From contig NC_133390.1 of NCBI RefSeq assembly GCF_047511655.1, positions 131,865,583-131,929,582 of the forward strand: a stretch of 64,000 nucleotides of DNA, written 5' to 3'. How positions within the stretch are numbered: position 1 is the first letter of the stretch; each line of letters begins with the position of its first letter. Under the pieces are notes generated by a model. That model did no database searches. It saw only the letters and a program-made list of their open reading frames with translations, and was not told the origin of the DNA. Positions 22,061 to 32,194 of the stretch are shown piece by piece. Source of the DNA: Castor canadensis (lineage: Eukaryota > Chordata > Mammalia > Rodentia > Castoridae). A program made the position numbers and the translations under genes.

Positions 22061-22445
22061 GGGAAACTTGGAATAAAATATTTCACTACTTCCCACTGTT
22101 TAGAGGTAACCATTCTTTACCTCTTAGCTGTTTCTAGGATTTATTTCTTTATTATTAAATAATACTTTATACTACCATTTTTTACTTAACTGTTTAGAAA
22201 TTATGCTGTGTGAAGACCTTACCATCTTCTCCTTTTAGTTCTCATTTTCACATTCTCCTTATAATTTTTGTTAAACTCATAATATTTGCATAGTTATCCC
22301 TATTGAGTGCATCATAATTACATTTCATGTCTTATAGAACTTCTTGTTATTCTGGAGTTAATTATTGCCTTCTTTTTCTTGCCTTTGTTCCCCTCTGGGG
22401 AATCTTTCACTAGTCCTTCCTTTGCCCTCTGACAGTCTATTATTG
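22061..22445. other. Intergenic, AT-rich, no gene seen
   Basis: T-rich text, possibly decayed LINE in antisense. Nothing specific. Confidence 0.3.
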
Positions 22446-22447
22446 CC

Positions 22448-22665
22448 ATTTTTTTTGGCAGTACCAGGCTTTGAACTCAGGGCTTCATGAATACTAGCAG
22501 GTGCTCTACCACTTGAGCCTCTCCACCAGCCCTTTTTTGTATTGTGTATTTTCAAGAAAGAGTCTTTTGAACTATTTGCCTGGGCTGTCTTTGAATGGAC
22601 ATTCTCCTGATCTCTGCCTCCTGAGTAGCTAGGATTATAGACATGAGCCACCTGCACCTGGCTTG
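22448..22665 (-). repeat. Composite SINE, minus strand (ID-like + B1-like)
   Basis: ID-like unit 22455-22535 ('ggcagtaccaggctttgaac'), then B1-like text to 'catgagccacctgcacctgg'. Confidence 0.85.
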
Positions 22666-22669
22666 TTGT

Positions 22670-23800
22670 TGCTATTTTTTTTTTGTAAAATTAATCAGAT
22701 ACTCTTTCTGATTGATTGATATATTTTCCCATGTCCCTTGTCCAGTCTGGGATCTGCACAGATACCATCTTGAGTCTTTCATTGAACATCCTGGAAATTC
22801 CTTTAGCTTCTCTCACATGGGATGCCTGTCTCCTGGATCCTAAGTTTTCCTCTTGTTTTGGTTTGTGGTCTTCATTCTGGTGGAGCACCCTTTCCAGTGG
22901 CTTCCTCCAAGAGGGCAACTTAAGATAACTGGGTTGAGAACTTACATTGTGAAAATATCATTATTTTCACATTATTTTACAATTGTTTGACAGTTTGGGA
23001 ATAGAATTCTAGACTGCAAATTCTCTCCTCTCAGAATTGTGAAAGTACTGCTCCCAGGGTTTCCAATGCTGTTTGGAAAGTCTTTTTCCATTTCTCCCTC
23101 TTCTCTCCTATTTGACCTCTATTTTCTGCTCTGAAATTTTAGGATCTTTTAAAAAAATTTTTTTTATTCATTTATTCACATGTGCATACATTATTTGGGC
23201 CATTTTCCCCCCTGCCCTCTGCCCCCTTCTTCTTCCCCCACCCTAGGATCTTTTTTATTGTCCTCACTGTTCCGTAAATGATGTTGTCCTTTGATCATTT
23301 GTATTTCTGGGTGCCTGGTGGGCCTTTTAACCAATGGACAAGTTCTTTTGCTTCTGAGACCTTTTCTCATGCTTTTTTTTAAAAACAGGTCCTTGTTTTC
23401 TGACTCTTTCTAGAACTGTCCTTAGCCATGTGGTGTTTCTCTGAAATGATTCTCTAATTTTCTCATCTTTTTGTCTTACTGTTCATCTCTTTGTCTCCCG
23501 CCACCTTTGAGAGACGTCTTCATTTGTCTTAAACTCCTGTTACTGAATTATTTTTGTTTAGGCTATTATATTTTTAGTTCCCAAGAAGTCCTTTAGTCAT
23601 TCTTACTTCCTGTTTCTTTTCTCCCTCTCCCCCAACAGTTCAGACTTATACTTTCATAGAGATGACATCTACCATCTCTGTAGGATGTTAGAGATCTTTT
23701 AATGTTTTCTTCTCTTCATGCTTTCTATGTCCACCAGTTTCCTATTTTTTCCTTATTTGTTTTTATTTCTATATGTACTATTAAAGGCTTTTCTCAGCTA
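22670..23800 (-). mobile_element. Probable ancient LINE remnant, minus strand
   Basis: T-rich diverged text with phrases such as 'gaatagaattctagactgc' and 'tgggtgcctggtgggccttt' that recall antisense segments of old mammalian L1-related elements. No open frame. It is interrupted by a 93-bp young L1 end at 23151-23243. Confidence 0.4.
23151..23243 (-). mobile_element. Minimal young L1 3' end (93 bp), minus strand, with TSD
   Basis: A/T-rich tail then 'cacatgtgcatacattattt gggcc' and the C-rich complement of the L1 G tract. The direct repeat taggatctttt occurs at 23140-23150 and 23244-23254, marking an extremely 5'-truncated retroposition event. Confidence 0.75.
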
Positions 23801-23823
23801 TCTTTTCATAGCTAAGGATGAGT

Positions 23824-23920
23824 AAACAGGACTGGGGTGTGGTTCAGAGACAGAGCACTTGCCTAGCAGGAATGAGGCCCTGGGTTCCTCCCCATCACTG
23901 CAAAAAATAAAAAAAAGAAT
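23824..23920 (+). repeat. ID-like SINE with A-rich tail
   Basis: 'gactggggtgtggttcagag' to 'tcactgcaaaaaataaaaaa'. Confidence 0.8.
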
Positions 23921-25650
23921 AAACAAAATGCAGGTGGAAATTCTGTGTAAGAGCATGTTGGAGTATGAGAATATAAATGTGTGTGAATGTGTGTAGACCA
24001 AGCATGTGATGGGGTATGTGAGAGGAGTGTGTGCATATGTGTGCAATGAGCATGTGGGAGTCTTGTGCACTGGTGACCCTTCCTGTAGGAAATGAGGCAT
24101 CTCCATGTGTCTGACTTGGAAGCAAGCTCTCTGAAGAAAAAGCTCAGCTTCCAGAGGGCTGGTAAGGGGTGGCCCGTGGAGAGAGATGCTCTGGGCATCT
24201 ACCTGCTCTGCCACAGGCTTTCCCCTTTCAGCCTCCCAGGCAGCCCCACCCTGCCTTCCCAGGAATGTGAGGTGTCCGGTTCCTGGCTCTCCTGGGTCCC
24301 CGTCACACACACAACCTGTCTTTATGTTCTCAGCACAGGCCCTTGGCCTTTCCTGCTTTGCCCCCAGAGTGCCAGTTTCCTAGTTACTGATTACTGGCTT
24401 TTTTTGAATTTTTGTTGACCTTCCTTGTTCATTGTTTTTGTTGCTTTTTCTCCTCTCCCATTTTCTTTGTTTTTGAGGATTTATGTATTTTTCCCTTTTA
24501 TTTCCATTTTGACAGGATTTGGGGAAAAGTGAGGGGAAAAAAACCCTGCAGCTCAGTTGGTCACATTCAACCAAGTACTCCATAATTCTTGTTTAAATGG
24601 CTACAACATTAGCAATCAAGTGAATTCAACATCATTTAAGGAGCTTCAAGGCAGCCTCAGGATTTTAAAATTTTTGTTTTGTTATGATAGCAAATGTTTC
24701 AGTGAACTTCCATCCAAACAGAGCCTTTTATTTCTGTTAAATCCTTTCCTGGGTATAAATTCCCATAGGAAATGATTATTGCAACGTCTTCATGAGTTTT
24801 TTTCCTTTTTTGCTTTCCTTGCCTGTGGCTGCCCCCACCTGAAGATGTGTCCACATTGGCTTTCATTTCCAGTTGGCAGCATGGTTCTACTTGCCCCCAT
24901 GTGTCCTCTGGATGGTTCAATGATGGGAAAAGGCAGGGCTGCTTTTGGTATGAGGATCAACCCTGAGGAAGGCCCAAACTTTCAGAGAATATGGGGGTGT
25001 GACCAGCAGCAACACCATGGGTGCAGAATGAAAGGAGCAGGTTGTGTAGAGAGGAGGGGTCTCTGTGGTGACATTTAATCACTGGACATTAACAGAGGAC
25101 ATCTGTCACCACTGCTCAGTGAGGAAGCCAGGCTTGCAGCCCCAGGATGACAATATGTTCCAAGCCTCATAATCATTTGAAAAATCCCACTTTTGCAGAA
25201 GGTTCTTCCAGCATTTGATGCAAATCCTTCTATTTTGTTACAGAAATCCCAGGCAAATCCTTCAGCAAGGGGGACTTTCTATTAACACGAAGCTGGTGAG
25301 TACAAATAAAGCGAACAAGGGAAAACCTAAGCCAGATTCCAAATAATCACACGTTGGCCCCATGAATACCAGGCAACCAGGCAGACAATAACCTGACAAT
25401 GCTGAGCAATGCTCTTCTGAAAGGCAGGATAGGTACCACAACCCTGGCTGTTGTGGCCTGGAGTCCACTCCTTTCCTACCTGCTCTTCCTCATCTCTTGC
25501 TTCCTCTTTTTCTCCCCAAAAGGGGACTTTAATTGCATACTCTCAGGCAGCACCTGGGACACCTTGGGAATGACACTCCAAAACTCAGTCTCCTCACCTC
25601 TGGGATGCTGCAGGCAGGTAGGCCAGGAGGATATTCTAAATGTACTTCCT
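23921..25650. other. Intergenic, mostly unique, no gene identified
   Basis: The longest frame is 170 codons on the minus strand (23798-24310). It overlaps the SINE and a TG-rich stretch (23960-24060), and its His/Thr/Ser-rich peptide reflects that simple sequence. I see no other candidate exon that I can defend. Confidence 0.35.
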
Positions 25651-25654
25651 AGGT

Positions 25655-25905
25655 CCAGGCACTGTGGCTTATGCCTGTAATCCCAGCTACTCAGTAGGTA
25701 GATTGTGGTTCAAGACCAGTCCCAGCAAAAAGTTAACAAGACCCCCTTCCCAGTTAACAAGCTGGGCATGGTGGTTCACACCTGCTAATACTAGCTACTT
25801 GGGAGGCATAGGCAGGAGAATTGCATTCCAAGGCTGGCCCTGGGGCAAAAATGTGAGATTGTATCCAAAAAAATAGCTAAAGCAAAGAAAAAAAAAAAAA
25901 AAGAC
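25655..25905 (+). repeat. B1-like SINE dimer
   Basis: 'ggcttatgcctgtaatccca' and 'gctgggcatggtggttcaca' start the two halves. It ends in a poly(A) run at 25887-25903. Confidence 0.85.
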
Positions 25906-25918
25906 TGAGGCTGTCACA

Positions 25919-25956
<38 letters not shown>
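25919..25956. repeat. (AC)n microsatellite
   Basis: Uninterrupted AC dinucleotide tract of about 18 units. Confidence 0.95.
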
Positions 25957-25958
<2 letters not shown>

Positions 25959-26065
25959 AAGTGGACTTCGTTTTTGCTCTTCTGAGGATTTCCCTCAATT
26001 AACATGTTACAAACATACATTTTCTCCTAGTAACAGCACAATTTTCCCACAAAGGTTCATTTTCA

Positions 26066-26162
26066 TTTTCTTTTTTTTTTTCTTTAGTGCCGTGGATGGA
26101 ACCCAGTGCTTCACACATGCTAGGCAAGGTCTCTACCACTGAGCCATACTCTCAGCCCTTCA
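26066..26162 (-). repeat. ID-like SINE, minus strand
   Basis: Poly(T), then 'ggatggaacccagtgcttca' to 'cactgagccatactctcagcc'. Confidence 0.85.
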
Positions 26163-26218
26163 TCTTATTCCTCTTTCCTTTAAGGCAAGTTTTTCTCACG
26201 GTACAAATGCAAAGCAGT

Positions 26219-26406
26219 CTCTACAACAAAATTAGAAATAAAGGCAAAATAGTTTCTGCTGGGTATTGAGTTGGGGGGGGACAGGGAGGGGGCGGAGTGG
26301 GTGGTAAGGGAGGGGGTGGGGGCAGGGGGGAGAAATGAACCAAGCCTTGTATGCACATATGAATAATAAAAGAAAAATGAAAACAACAACAACAACAACA
26401 ACAAAA
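26219..26406 (+). mobile_element. Very short young L1 3' end with (CAA)n tail and perfect TSD
   Basis: Only the last part of the L1 3' UTR is present: 'ctctacaacaaaattagaaa', the G-rich tract 26271-26331, the terminal 'atgaataataaaag', and a tail that has become a (CAA)n microsatellite (26382-26406). The 16-bp repeat acaaatgcaaagcagt lies at 26203-26218 and 26407-26422. Confidence 0.9.
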
Positions 26407-26422
26407 ACAAATGCAAAGCAGT

Positions 26423-27015
26423 AAAATGCATCTTTTTTAAATGTGCAGCTCTGTGAGTTCTATCAGGCACCAATCAGTCTTGGAGTTTTACCTGTAGGTA
26501 ACCATGGGGCTCCACTGGTTCACTGGATTTGGTGGCCTGTGATGTACTGAGGAGCCAAGAGGGAGCGAGGCTGGATGGTATGGGGAAGGAGTGAAGCAAG
26601 GATGTGTGGCACAAATTGTACCTCAGTGAGGAAGGGGCATGCCTAAGGACTCCTTCAGTCAACTGTTTTGGGAAGAGCTGAGGCCTCCAGGTGTCCTAGA
26701 ACTAGGTGGATCTGCCAGCCTTGGACTGTTGTCCAAGGAAAGATGCCAGTGAGCCTGTAGCTGCCAGCTCTCATGGCAGTGGAGGATGGTGGTAACCAGG
26801 AAAAGACATCTGCACAACACTGATTCTACAACTACACTTTCTGAGAGTTAGACAATCTGACATTGACGCAAGGCATTCTGGGAAATTCCAGCCAGCAAGC
26901 GATCATGCCAGTTCAGCCTCTCCATTTTCTCAGCAGTGGGAAAAAGCCTGCTGAGGGAGCAGCCTGGGTCTGTGCTGCATATTTTGGCATCAAGGCAAAG
27001 GAGATGAAAATCTCA
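26423..27015. other. Intergenic, unique, no gene seen
   Basis: Short frames on both strands have no recognisable features. Confidence 0.3.
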
Positions 27016-27017
27016 CC

Positions 27018-27068
27018 TTTCCTTTTTTTTTTTTTTTTTTTGTGGTACTGAACTAAGGATCTTTTTTT
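27018..27068 (-). repeat. Truncated ID-like SINE start, minus strand
   Basis: A poly(T) of about 20 then 'gtggtactgaactaaggatc' is the beginning of a minus-strand ID-like unit, cut off where the L1 begins. Confidence 0.6.
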
Positions 27069-27074
27069 GTGTGT

Positions 27075-28948
27075 GTGATTTTAAAAAAATTTTTATTTTA
27101 TTCATATGTGCATAAAATAATTGGGTCATTTATCCTTCCTTCCCCCCACCCCTCCCTTACCTTCCCACTGCTCCCTTCCTTACCCCCACTTACCCCTTGC
27201 AAACTATTTTGCCCTTATCACTAATTTTGTTGAAGAGAGAGTATAAGCAATAATAGGAAGGAACAAGGGTTTTTGCTAGTTGAGATAAGGATAGCTATAC
27301 AGGGAGTTGACTTGCATTCATTTCCTGTACATGTGTGTTACCTTCTAAGTTAATTCTTCTTGAACTAACCATTTCTCTAGTTCCTGGTCCCCTTCTCTTA
27401 TTGGCCTCAGTTGCTTTAAAATATCTGCTTTAGTTACTCTGCTTTGAGGGCAACAAATGATATCTAGTTTTTTAGGTGTTTTACCTATCCTCATACCTCC
27501 CTTGTGTGCTGTTGCTTTATCATGTGATCAAAGTCCAATCCCCTTGTTGTTTTGCCCTTGATCTAATGTCTGCATATGAGGGAGAACATAAGATTTTTGG
27601 TCTTTTGGGCCAGGCTAACCTCACTCACAATGATGCTTTCCAATTCCATCCATTTACCAGCAAATGATAACATTTTGTTCTTCTTCATGGCAGAGTAAAA
27701 TTCCATTGTGTATAAATACCACATTTTCTTGATCCATTCGTCAGTGGTGGGGCATCTTGGCTGTTTCCATAACTTGGCTATTGTGAATAGTGCTGCAAGA
27801 AACATGGGTGTGCAGGTGCCTCTGGAATAACCTGTGTCACATTCTTTTGGGTATATCCCCAAGAGTGGTATATTTTGTTGAGGATTTTTGTGTCAATGTT
27901 CATTAAGGAGATTGGCCTATAGTTCTCCTTTTTGGAGATGTCTTTGCCTGGTTTTGCAATAAGTGTAGTACTGACTTCATAAAATGTGTTAGGCAGTTTT
28001 CCTTCCCTTTCTATTTCATGGAACAGTTTAAGGAGGGTTGGTGTCAGTTTTTCTTTAAGGGTCTGATAGAATTCAGCAGAGAATCCATCAGGTCCTGGAC
28101 TTTTCTTTTTGGGGAGACTCTTGATTGCTGCTTCAATTTCATTTTGTGTTATAGATCTATTCAGGTGATTAATATCCTCTTGGTTCAGTTTTGGATGATC
28201 TTATGTATCTAGAAATCTGTCCATTTCTTTAAGATTTTCAAATTTATTTGAATGTAGTTTCTCAAAGTAGTCTCTGATGATTTCCTGGACTTCCATGGTG
28301 TTTGTTGTTATCTCCCCTTTTGCATTCCTGATTCTACTAATTTGGGTTTTTTCTCTCCTCATTTTAGTCTGGTTTGCCAGGGGTCTGTCGATCTTGTTTA
28401 TTTTTTCAAAGGACCAACTTTTTGTTTCATTAATTCTTCATATGGTTTTTTTGGTTTCTATTTCATTGATTTCAGCTCTTATTTTTATTATTTCTCTCCT
28501 CTTTGTTTTGGGATTTGCTTGTTCTTGTTTTTCTAGGAGTTTGAGATGTATCATTAGGTCATTGATTTGGGATCTTTCAGTCTTTTTAATATATGCACTC
28601 ATGGCTATAAACTTTCCTCTCAGGATTTCCTTTGCTGTGTCCCATAGGTTCTGGTAGGTTGTGTTTTCATTTTCATTGACTTCCAGGAACCTTTAAATTT
28701 GCTCTTTTATTTCATCAATGACCCATTGTTCTTTAAGCAATGAGTTATTTAGTTTCCACCTGTTTGCATGTTTTTTGTCATTACTTTTGTTGTTAAATTC
28801 TAGTTTAGTGCATTGTGATCAGATAGAATGCATGGTATAATTTCTATTTTCTTATATTTTCTGAGGCTTGCTTTGTGCCCTAGGATATGATCTATTTTGG
28901 AGAAGTTTTCATGGGCTGCTGAGAAGAATGTATATTGTGTAGAAGTTG
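27075..28948 (-). mobile_element. L1, minus strand, with large internal deletion
   Basis: 27075-27870 is the reverse complement of the 3' UTR and ORF2 C-terminal end. From 27871 the text jumps, in the same orientation, to ORF2 reverse-transcriptase and upstream regions ('ttttgttgaggatttttgtg', 'tatagttctcctttttggag', 'ctgagaagaatgtatattgt'). The segment between, including the Cys-rich region, is absent. Compared with the young copies it is more diverged, and the 60-codon 3' frame is broken here. Confidence 0.85.
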
Positions 28949-28949
28949 G

Positions 28950-29152
28950 ATGAAATTGAACTCAGGATCTTATACTTGGTAGGCAGGCACTCTGCCACTA
29001 GAACCATTATGCCAGCCATTTTGGTGTTGGGTATTTTTTGAGATAGGGTCTTTCAAACTATTTCTCTGGGCTGACTTTGAACTGCGATCCTCCTGATCTC
29101 TGTCTCCTGAGTAGCTAGGATTACAGGCATCAGCCAACTGTGCCCTGCTTCT
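28950..29152 (-). repeat. Composite SINE, minus strand (ID-like + B1-like)
   Basis: 'gaaattgaactcaggatctt' begins the ID-like unit and 'ctctgtctcctgagtagcta ggattacagg' ends the B1-like part. It abuts the 5' end of the minus-strand L1. Confidence 0.85.
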
Positions 29153-29245
29153 CATGTATTTTTAAACAGTTATTTAGACTTAGAAATATTTTCATTGACC
29201 TTTGTGAAAAACAGATTCTGGAAACCAATAAATTAGAATTAAAAA

Positions 29246-29345
29246 AAATTGGAATTGGGGGTGTAGTTTAGTGGTAGAGCATGTGCTTATTAGCATGTGT
29301 AAGGCCCTGGGTTCAATTCCCAGCATCAAAAAAAAAAAAAAAACA
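29246..29345 (+). repeat. ID-like SINE with poly(A)
   Basis: 'gggggtgtagtttagtggta' to 'ttcaattcccagcatc' and an A run of about 17. Confidence 0.85.
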
Positions 29346-30205
29346 GTAAACTTAGGTGCTGTCACTACTGAGCAATTTCTGGGCTCTTTCACAGAGGCAC
29401 AAGCATGTGTGGTGGAACGTACCTCGAAGCTTGTACTTAACTGCAACTGTGAGCCCGGATTAACGTGCACTCCTACTAGCAGGACACACACTGTATACAC
29501 ATGAAGGATAAACATCTCCCTGAAGCATAATCTAGGAGCCAATTCCCTGAATTTGAGAAAACCAGCTTCATTTGGTAGGATTAATTCCTCCCTCTTTCAG
29601 ATGTGGAGAGGCTGTAGTGAATCTATCAGATGCATAACTAGAAAGTCAGTTTCCACCATATGCCTGTACAGAGGTGTGTCTGTCTCTCTCCATCTGCTGT
29701 ACACTTCTTAGGAACTTAAGGTGACATATACAATGGAAGTGGGTTCAATGTATTTGTTTTTTGCTCAGAGTTGCCAGGAACATTTCTAAAATATTTTCCA
29801 ATTTTAACTCATTTTCAGTTTCACAGTTTTGTTCCTTAAACAAGATATCTCTGACAGATCTTAGCTGTGATAATAAACAAGGTGCCCCAAGTGAAAGAAA
29901 AACAGGTACAGTTAAGTCATTTGACAGATCTAGTAAAGCGTCTGGGATGTACTTTCTTGAAAATGAACAAGCGGAAGGTTCTAAAAACTGATTATGAAAT
30001 AAATTTGCTCATTAGGTGTTTTCTTATTCCCTGTTCTAACAAACTGAAAGAGCATCTGATTATCAGGTGACCAGTTAACAGCTAACAGGTTTGGGCATGT
30101 AATCAAGAAAGGACTCAATTATATCATGATGTTGGCATAAAGAAATTGCTTGCAATCCCATCTAGTTCTGTCTAATATGTAAACAATGAGAGAAGATTAA
30201 ACAGA
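29346..30205. other. Intergenic, no gene seen
   Basis: Unique sequence. Two short overlapping frames (29761-30070) are without recognisable features. Confidence 0.3.
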
Positions 30206-30207
30206 GA

Positions 30208-30335
30208 TGTTGATCACCAGCGGCTCACAATTTTAATTCCAGTTACTTGGGAGGCTGAGATCAGGAGGATCTCAAGTTTGAGGCCAACCTGGACAACATA
30301 GTAAGCCCCTATCTCAAAAAAAAAAAAAAAAAAAG
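30208..30335 (+). repeat. B1-like SINE monomer with poly(A)
   Basis: 'ccagttacttgggaggctga' to 'caacatagtaagcccctatc' and an A run. Confidence 0.85.
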
Positions 30336-30387
30336 TCACCCCAAACCATAGTGTCTTCAACAAAAGCAACACATTAGTTTTTCTTGT

Positions 30388-30602
30388 TTGTTTTTGTGGT
30401 ACTGAAGTTTGAACTCAGTGCCTTGTGTTTGCTAGGCAGATGCTGTACCATGTGCACTAAAACCCCAGCCCTTTTTTGCTTTTGTTATTTTTCAGATAGG
30501 GTCTCAAGTTTTTGCCTGGGCCTGGCCTTGGCCTCAGATTGTGATCCTTCTACCTATGCCTCCAGCATAGCAGGGGTTACAATCATCACACCTGGCTCCT
30601 AA
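30388..30602 (-). repeat. Composite SINE, minus strand
   Basis: 'gtggtactgaagtttgaact' ID-like unit, then a B1-like half ending 'atcatcacacctggctcc'. Confidence 0.8.
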
Positions 30603-32190
30603 CAATAAATTAATCTTGAGTTCCCCCACTATCAGGACTTGGGAGAAGTCTGTGCAGTCCTCCTGAGAACTGATTCTCAGGTGGAGGGTTGGGAGCAGCT
30701 GAGTGTTATGGAGAGAATACAGGCTTGGAAAAGAGAGAGTTGGGCCAGTCTCAGAGCCAGGCCTCACTCACCATGTGATTTCAGGAAGGCCTGAGCCTCT
30801 GAGCCTCTGTGAGACCACCTGTGATGGGGCTGCAGACAGAGCAGTGGGCATGGCCTGCATCCATGTGCCCCTCCAGGCACCAGTAGGGTGGTGATCAAGA
30901 GTTTAAAGGAAGCAGTGGAAACAGGGTACAGCTGGCCTGCCAACAGGGTGGTGATAGAAACCAGAAAAGCCAGGAATGGGTCTTCTCCAGGTCCTGGCTG
31001 CTCCCTCCCAGAGTCTCCCCTGTCACATGCTCTCATGAACACTTGCAGAAGATGCAACAGCCATTGTAACAGGAAAGTGAGGGCTCCTTGTTGTCCTGCT
31101 GACCCCTGCAGGAGAAGCTTTTAGTCTCAAGTCTAGTGAGCTCCTCATGCAGGTAGGTCTCTCACTGATCCCCCAAGACTTGGGATGGTCCTCAGGGCCA
31201 ATGTCTTTCTGGCCCCATTTGTATCTGAGCCCCATCCCCTATTGGTGCTCCCTGAGTGCTCTCCTGACCTATGTCCCATAAGGAATGTGAAACCCTTTGC
31301 CCACAGGTCAGAAGGGCCTCAGGCCAGCATCATGTGATGGAAGGAACAGAGGAAGGGTCTCCAGAAGACCCCTCACCTGTTCTGTGGTCCCTCAAGCCCC
31401 CAGCCCAGACTCCCATCCTCTGTAATCCCCAGGGGACAGATGTGCTCTTTCCTGGGTCTTGCCAACCTCCAGCACCAGCTGGATGCAAAGGCTATTTTAT
31501 TTAATCAGGTTTTGTTGACAACAAGGCAAATGACCTAAGACTATACCCTACACCCATGACTGTGGAAGAAGGAGGACAGTGGTTCCATGATTGGGGATGG
31601 AGGAGGAGGTGGGCTATAATTGGTGATTGGTGATTGGGGAAGTGGGTTATGTATGGCCTGTCATATTCTGATTCAGGTTCATTGTCCCTCCAGGACAGCT
31701 CCAGGTTACTTCCTTGCTGATTTTTCTAAGATGTAAACATTTCTCATCACATGATGTAGACACAGCATCCTGTAGTTTTCCTTCTCTTGCCTCACCCTTG
31801 GCCCTCACAGCAAGTTATATCCTTTGCTGACCCAGCAATCTTTCCCACTTCTTTTGGGTCTCCTATGTGTCCCTTTGGGAATGTACCCCTCCTTCTTTCT
31901 GGGTGACTTGATTCAAGTTGGTCTTGACACACATCCAAAAGCACCTTGAAAATTTTATCTGAAGGAAAGTATTTGATTGCCACTTTTAACAATAACTGTG
32001 AACTAATTAAACTGAAAATCTCCCCTAGAAATGCTGGATAAAAGATAATAAATGTCCTTTTTAAAGTCACAGCTTATCTCACAACATTTAAGGGGAATTT
32101 CCAGGGGCAAAATCTGAAGGTAAAAACCAGGGTGGTGAGAGGAAATGAGAGCAGGGTCTTCTTTGGGGTTCTTGTTAGCTTTAGGAACTA
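30603..32190. other. Intergenic, unique, GC-moderate, no gene identified
   Basis: Several 60-100 codon frames on both strands overlap one another without a convincing exon. No repeat was recognised. Confidence 0.35.
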
Positions 32191-32194
32191 GATT

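Noticed and set aside
23798..24310. 170-codon minus-strand frame rich in His/Thr/Ser
   Set aside because: Overlaps an ID-like SINE and a TG-rich stretch. The composition follows the simple sequence.
25919..25956. Regularly repeated tracts considered as CRISPR-like arrays
   Set aside because: They are dinucleotide microsatellites without spacers, in a mammalian genome.
28277..28657. 126-codon hydrophobic + strand frame that looks like a membrane protein
   Set aside because: It is the antisense of L1 ORF2 reverse transcriptase text. Hydrophobicity comes from T-rich complement codons.
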